6,564 bases of DNA from assembly GCA_937915755.1 (NCBI GenBank), contig CALGGR010000022.1:1-6564 (forward strand), in the 5' to 3' direction. The translations under genes and the position numbers were made by a program. The stretch is from an uncultured Fretibacterium sp. GTDB taxonomy: Bacteria; Synergistota; Synergistia; Synergistales; Aminobacteriaceae. Shown here in pieces: positions 5,021 to 6,564 of this stretch (position 1 is the stretch's first letter; every line of letters starts with the position of its first letter). Under the pieces are notes generated by a model. It was not told the DNA's origin. It searched no databases and saw only the letters and a list, made by a program, of their open reading frames with translations.

Positions 5021-6099
5021 CGGCGGGTCTCAGCACAAACGACCCTGACAAGTTTCAAGGGTATCATGAGGAGTTCATTCTTGTCGTGGTGGACGAGGCG
5101 GCTGGTGTGAATGTTGACATCTTCGAGGGTATCGAGGGTATTCTGACCAGCTCCGGCGCTCGTCTGCTCCTCATAGGCAACCCGACAGCGATAGGCGGTC
5201 CGTTCTATGACGCCTTCACCAAGCCGGGTTTCAAGACCTTTCACATCAGCGCTTTCGACACGCCGAACTTCACGGCGGCGAACATCACGCCGGAGGACAT
5301 TGAGACGGGCGAGTGGAAGGAAAAAGTACACGGGGAGACGCTTTATCCCCGTTTGATTACTCCCGCGTGGGTGGCGGACAGGTACGCCGCCTGGGGGCCT
5401 GAGAGTCCTCCGTATCAGGTCAGGGTTATGGGGAATTTCCCGGAACAGGGCGAGGACACGTTAATACCCCTGCTCTGGATTGAGCTGGCGATGGAGCGCT
5501 GGGAGGAAACGGAACCCGGCAAACCCGTCCAGCTGGGCGTCGATGTCGCGGCCTTTGGCTCCGACAAGACGGTTATCGCTGTCCGGCGTGGACAACGCAT
5601 TGAGCCGTTGAACGTGTACAGTCAGAAGAGCACGCGGGAGACGGCTGGTTTAACGAGGCGCATAGCGGGCGAGTACAGTGCGAAGATGGTTAAGGTCGAC
5701 GAGATTGGCGTAGGACGCGGCGTGGTGGACAGCCTCGAAGAAGAGGGGTTTGAGGACATCGGAATCAACGTGGCGGAGCGTGCCTCCGATCCCGACCGAT
5801 TCCATAACCTGCGGGCGGAACTCTGGTGGAACCTGAGAGACAGACTCGACCCTGACCCCGCCAACAACCCGGACCCCATCGCCCTGCCGCCGGACGACGA
5901 TCTGTTGGCCGAACTCGCGGCGGTGAAGTACAGGATAACGCCGCGAGGGGCGATTCAGATTGAGGCGAAGGACGAGATGAAGAAGAGACTAGGCCACTCC
6001 CCGGACAGGGCGGACGCCGTTGTGCTGGCGCTGTCCAACGTGGGGCATGGCGGCTTCGTCTTCTCCGGCGGCAGAACAATAACCTCAGAGATTTTCTGA
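5021..6099 (+). CDS. terL: Terminase large subunit TerL, exon 2 (Walker B and nuclease)
   Basis: This exon supplies the last two bases of codon 138 and residues 139-496. AAGLSTNDPDKFQGYH (138-153) is the conserved stretch before Walker B. FILVVVDEA (156-164) is Walker B, with D162 and the catalytic carboxylate E163. LLLIGNPT (186-193) is the coupling motif. YQVRVMGNFP (269-278) marks the junction with the nuclease domain. The RNase H-like nuclease has three acidic sites: GVDVAAFGSDKT (D312), KVDEIGVGRGV (D364) and HSPDRADAV (D466/D469). With exon 1 the length is 496 residues, normal for TerL. The first in-frame GTG inside this exon (5086) would give a protein lacking Walker A, so I read it as an exon, not a separate gene. 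The gene ends with no visible terminator, 3 nt from a convergent gene; no portal gene follows. Confidence 0.92.
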
Positions 6100-6102
6100 C
6101 GC

Positions 6103-6564
6103 TTACAACTGCGCGGCGTACACAGCCTGCTGGTCTGTTGGAATTTTTAGAGCGTTCATAGCCTCGATAGCAGAGAGTTTTAATGTCTCCATTAGATTCT
6201 TGATGTTCATTAAACACTCATTTCTCCTAGCTTCTTTTACCTCTGAAGCTACATAGTTTTTCGTTGCGGTCTCCTGGTCGAATAATGTGAGCATGATGTC
6301 GATGACCTCTTTCTCTCGTTCCTCAAGGTATTTTTTAAGGATATTCATGTCCTTGCAGATTCTTATGGCCTCACGCACAGCCTCGGCAGTGCGACCGAAC
6401 TTCCGATACTGCTCGTCAAGTACATGACAGAACGTCACATACTGGCTGATGATGTCTCCCTGCCCATCGCCATAGAGTATCTTCGCCGTGAGGTCGAGGT
6501 TCACATGTTCTCCGTTGAAGAACTCCTGACAGAAGTTGAGTTCTGATGGGTGGTCTTTGCGGTC
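6103..6564 (-). CDS. Rpn/PDDEXK transposase-family nuclease, C-terminal part
   Basis: This minus-strand frame stays open to the window edge, so the N-terminus is missing; 153 residues are visible. ILYGDGQGDIISQYVTFCHV (near residues 29-48 of the visible part) and RICKDMNILKKYLEEREKEV are highly characteristic of the Rpn family (recombination-promoting nuclease/putative transposase, PD-(D/E)XK type 2). The tail, LMETLKLSAIEAMNALKIP, is the usual C-terminal helix pair. The catalytic nuclease core would lie outside the window and cannot be judged. Rpn proteins cut DNA, and some have been linked to phage defence. The gene converges on terL with a 3-nt gap, an unusual site within a packaging module, suggesting accessory cargo or a prophage break. 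A GTG at 6504-6502 with GGAG upstream could be an internal start, but the frame clearly extends further, so I do not treat it as the gene start. Confidence 0.82.
   Translation of the reverse strand, partial: DRKDHPSELNFCQEFFNGEHVNLDLTAKILYGDGQGDIISQYVTFCHVLDEQYRKFGRTAEAVREAIRICKDMNILKKYLEEREKEVIDIMLTLFDQETATKNYVASEVKEARRNECLMNIKNLMETLKLSAIEAMNALKIPTDQQAVYAAQL

Noticed and set aside
5086..6099. Separate gene starting at GTG 5086
   Set aside because: It would start inside Walker B. The frame is open upstream to the intron edge and completes TerL after splicing.
1..6564. tRNA genes, CRISPR arrays, rho-independent terminators, attachment sites
   Set aside because: I looked for cloverleaf arms, regular repeats, GC hairpins with T runs and paired att-like repeats and found none I could support.

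Overview
The window is a piece of a tailed-phage (Caudoviricetes) genome or prophage, made of short tightly packed + strand genes with strong Shine-Dalgarno sites. The flanking genes are GC-rich (about 60% in lines I sampled). The Rpn-family gene at the right edge, the purine-rich ribosome sites and the terminase type suggest an anaerobic bacterial host such as Bacillota or Synergistota. This host call is inference only; no gene here fixes the species.

Layout. Positions 1-1471 hold a three-gene cassette that I read as 7-deazaguanine DNA modification: the C-terminal part of a TGT/DpdA-like transglycosylase (1-420), a 110-residue QueF-like T-fold protein (436-768) and a YhhQ/COG1738 queuosine-precursor transporter (782-1471). 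No precursor-synthesis gene (FolE, QueD, QueE, QueC) is visible. The simplest model is that preQ0 is taken from outside or from the host, inserted into DNA by the DpdA-like enzyme, and possibly converted further by the QueF-like enzyme. The cassette runs straight into the packaging genes: terminase small subunit (1500-1889) and terminase large subunit (from 1867).

The large terminase gene is interrupted between its Walker A and Walker B motifs by a complete group II intron (2279-5020, 2742 nt). It has a GTGCG 5' end, a 5' ribozyme region, an intact 656-residue reverse transcriptase/maturase/HNH protein (2956-4926), a clean domain V (4938-4971), a domain VI with a bulged A flanked by G.U pairs, and an AT 3' end. 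Removing it restores one frame of 496 residues with a full ATPase and an RNase H-like nuclease. The intron reading frame is less GC-rich than its surroundings, which fits a later arrival.

At the right edge, a 5'-truncated Rpn/PDDEXK transposase-family nuclease gene (6103-6564, minus strand) converges on the terminase stop codon with only 3 nt between them, where a phage would normally carry its portal gene. It may be an accessory cargo gene or mark the break of a damaged prophage.
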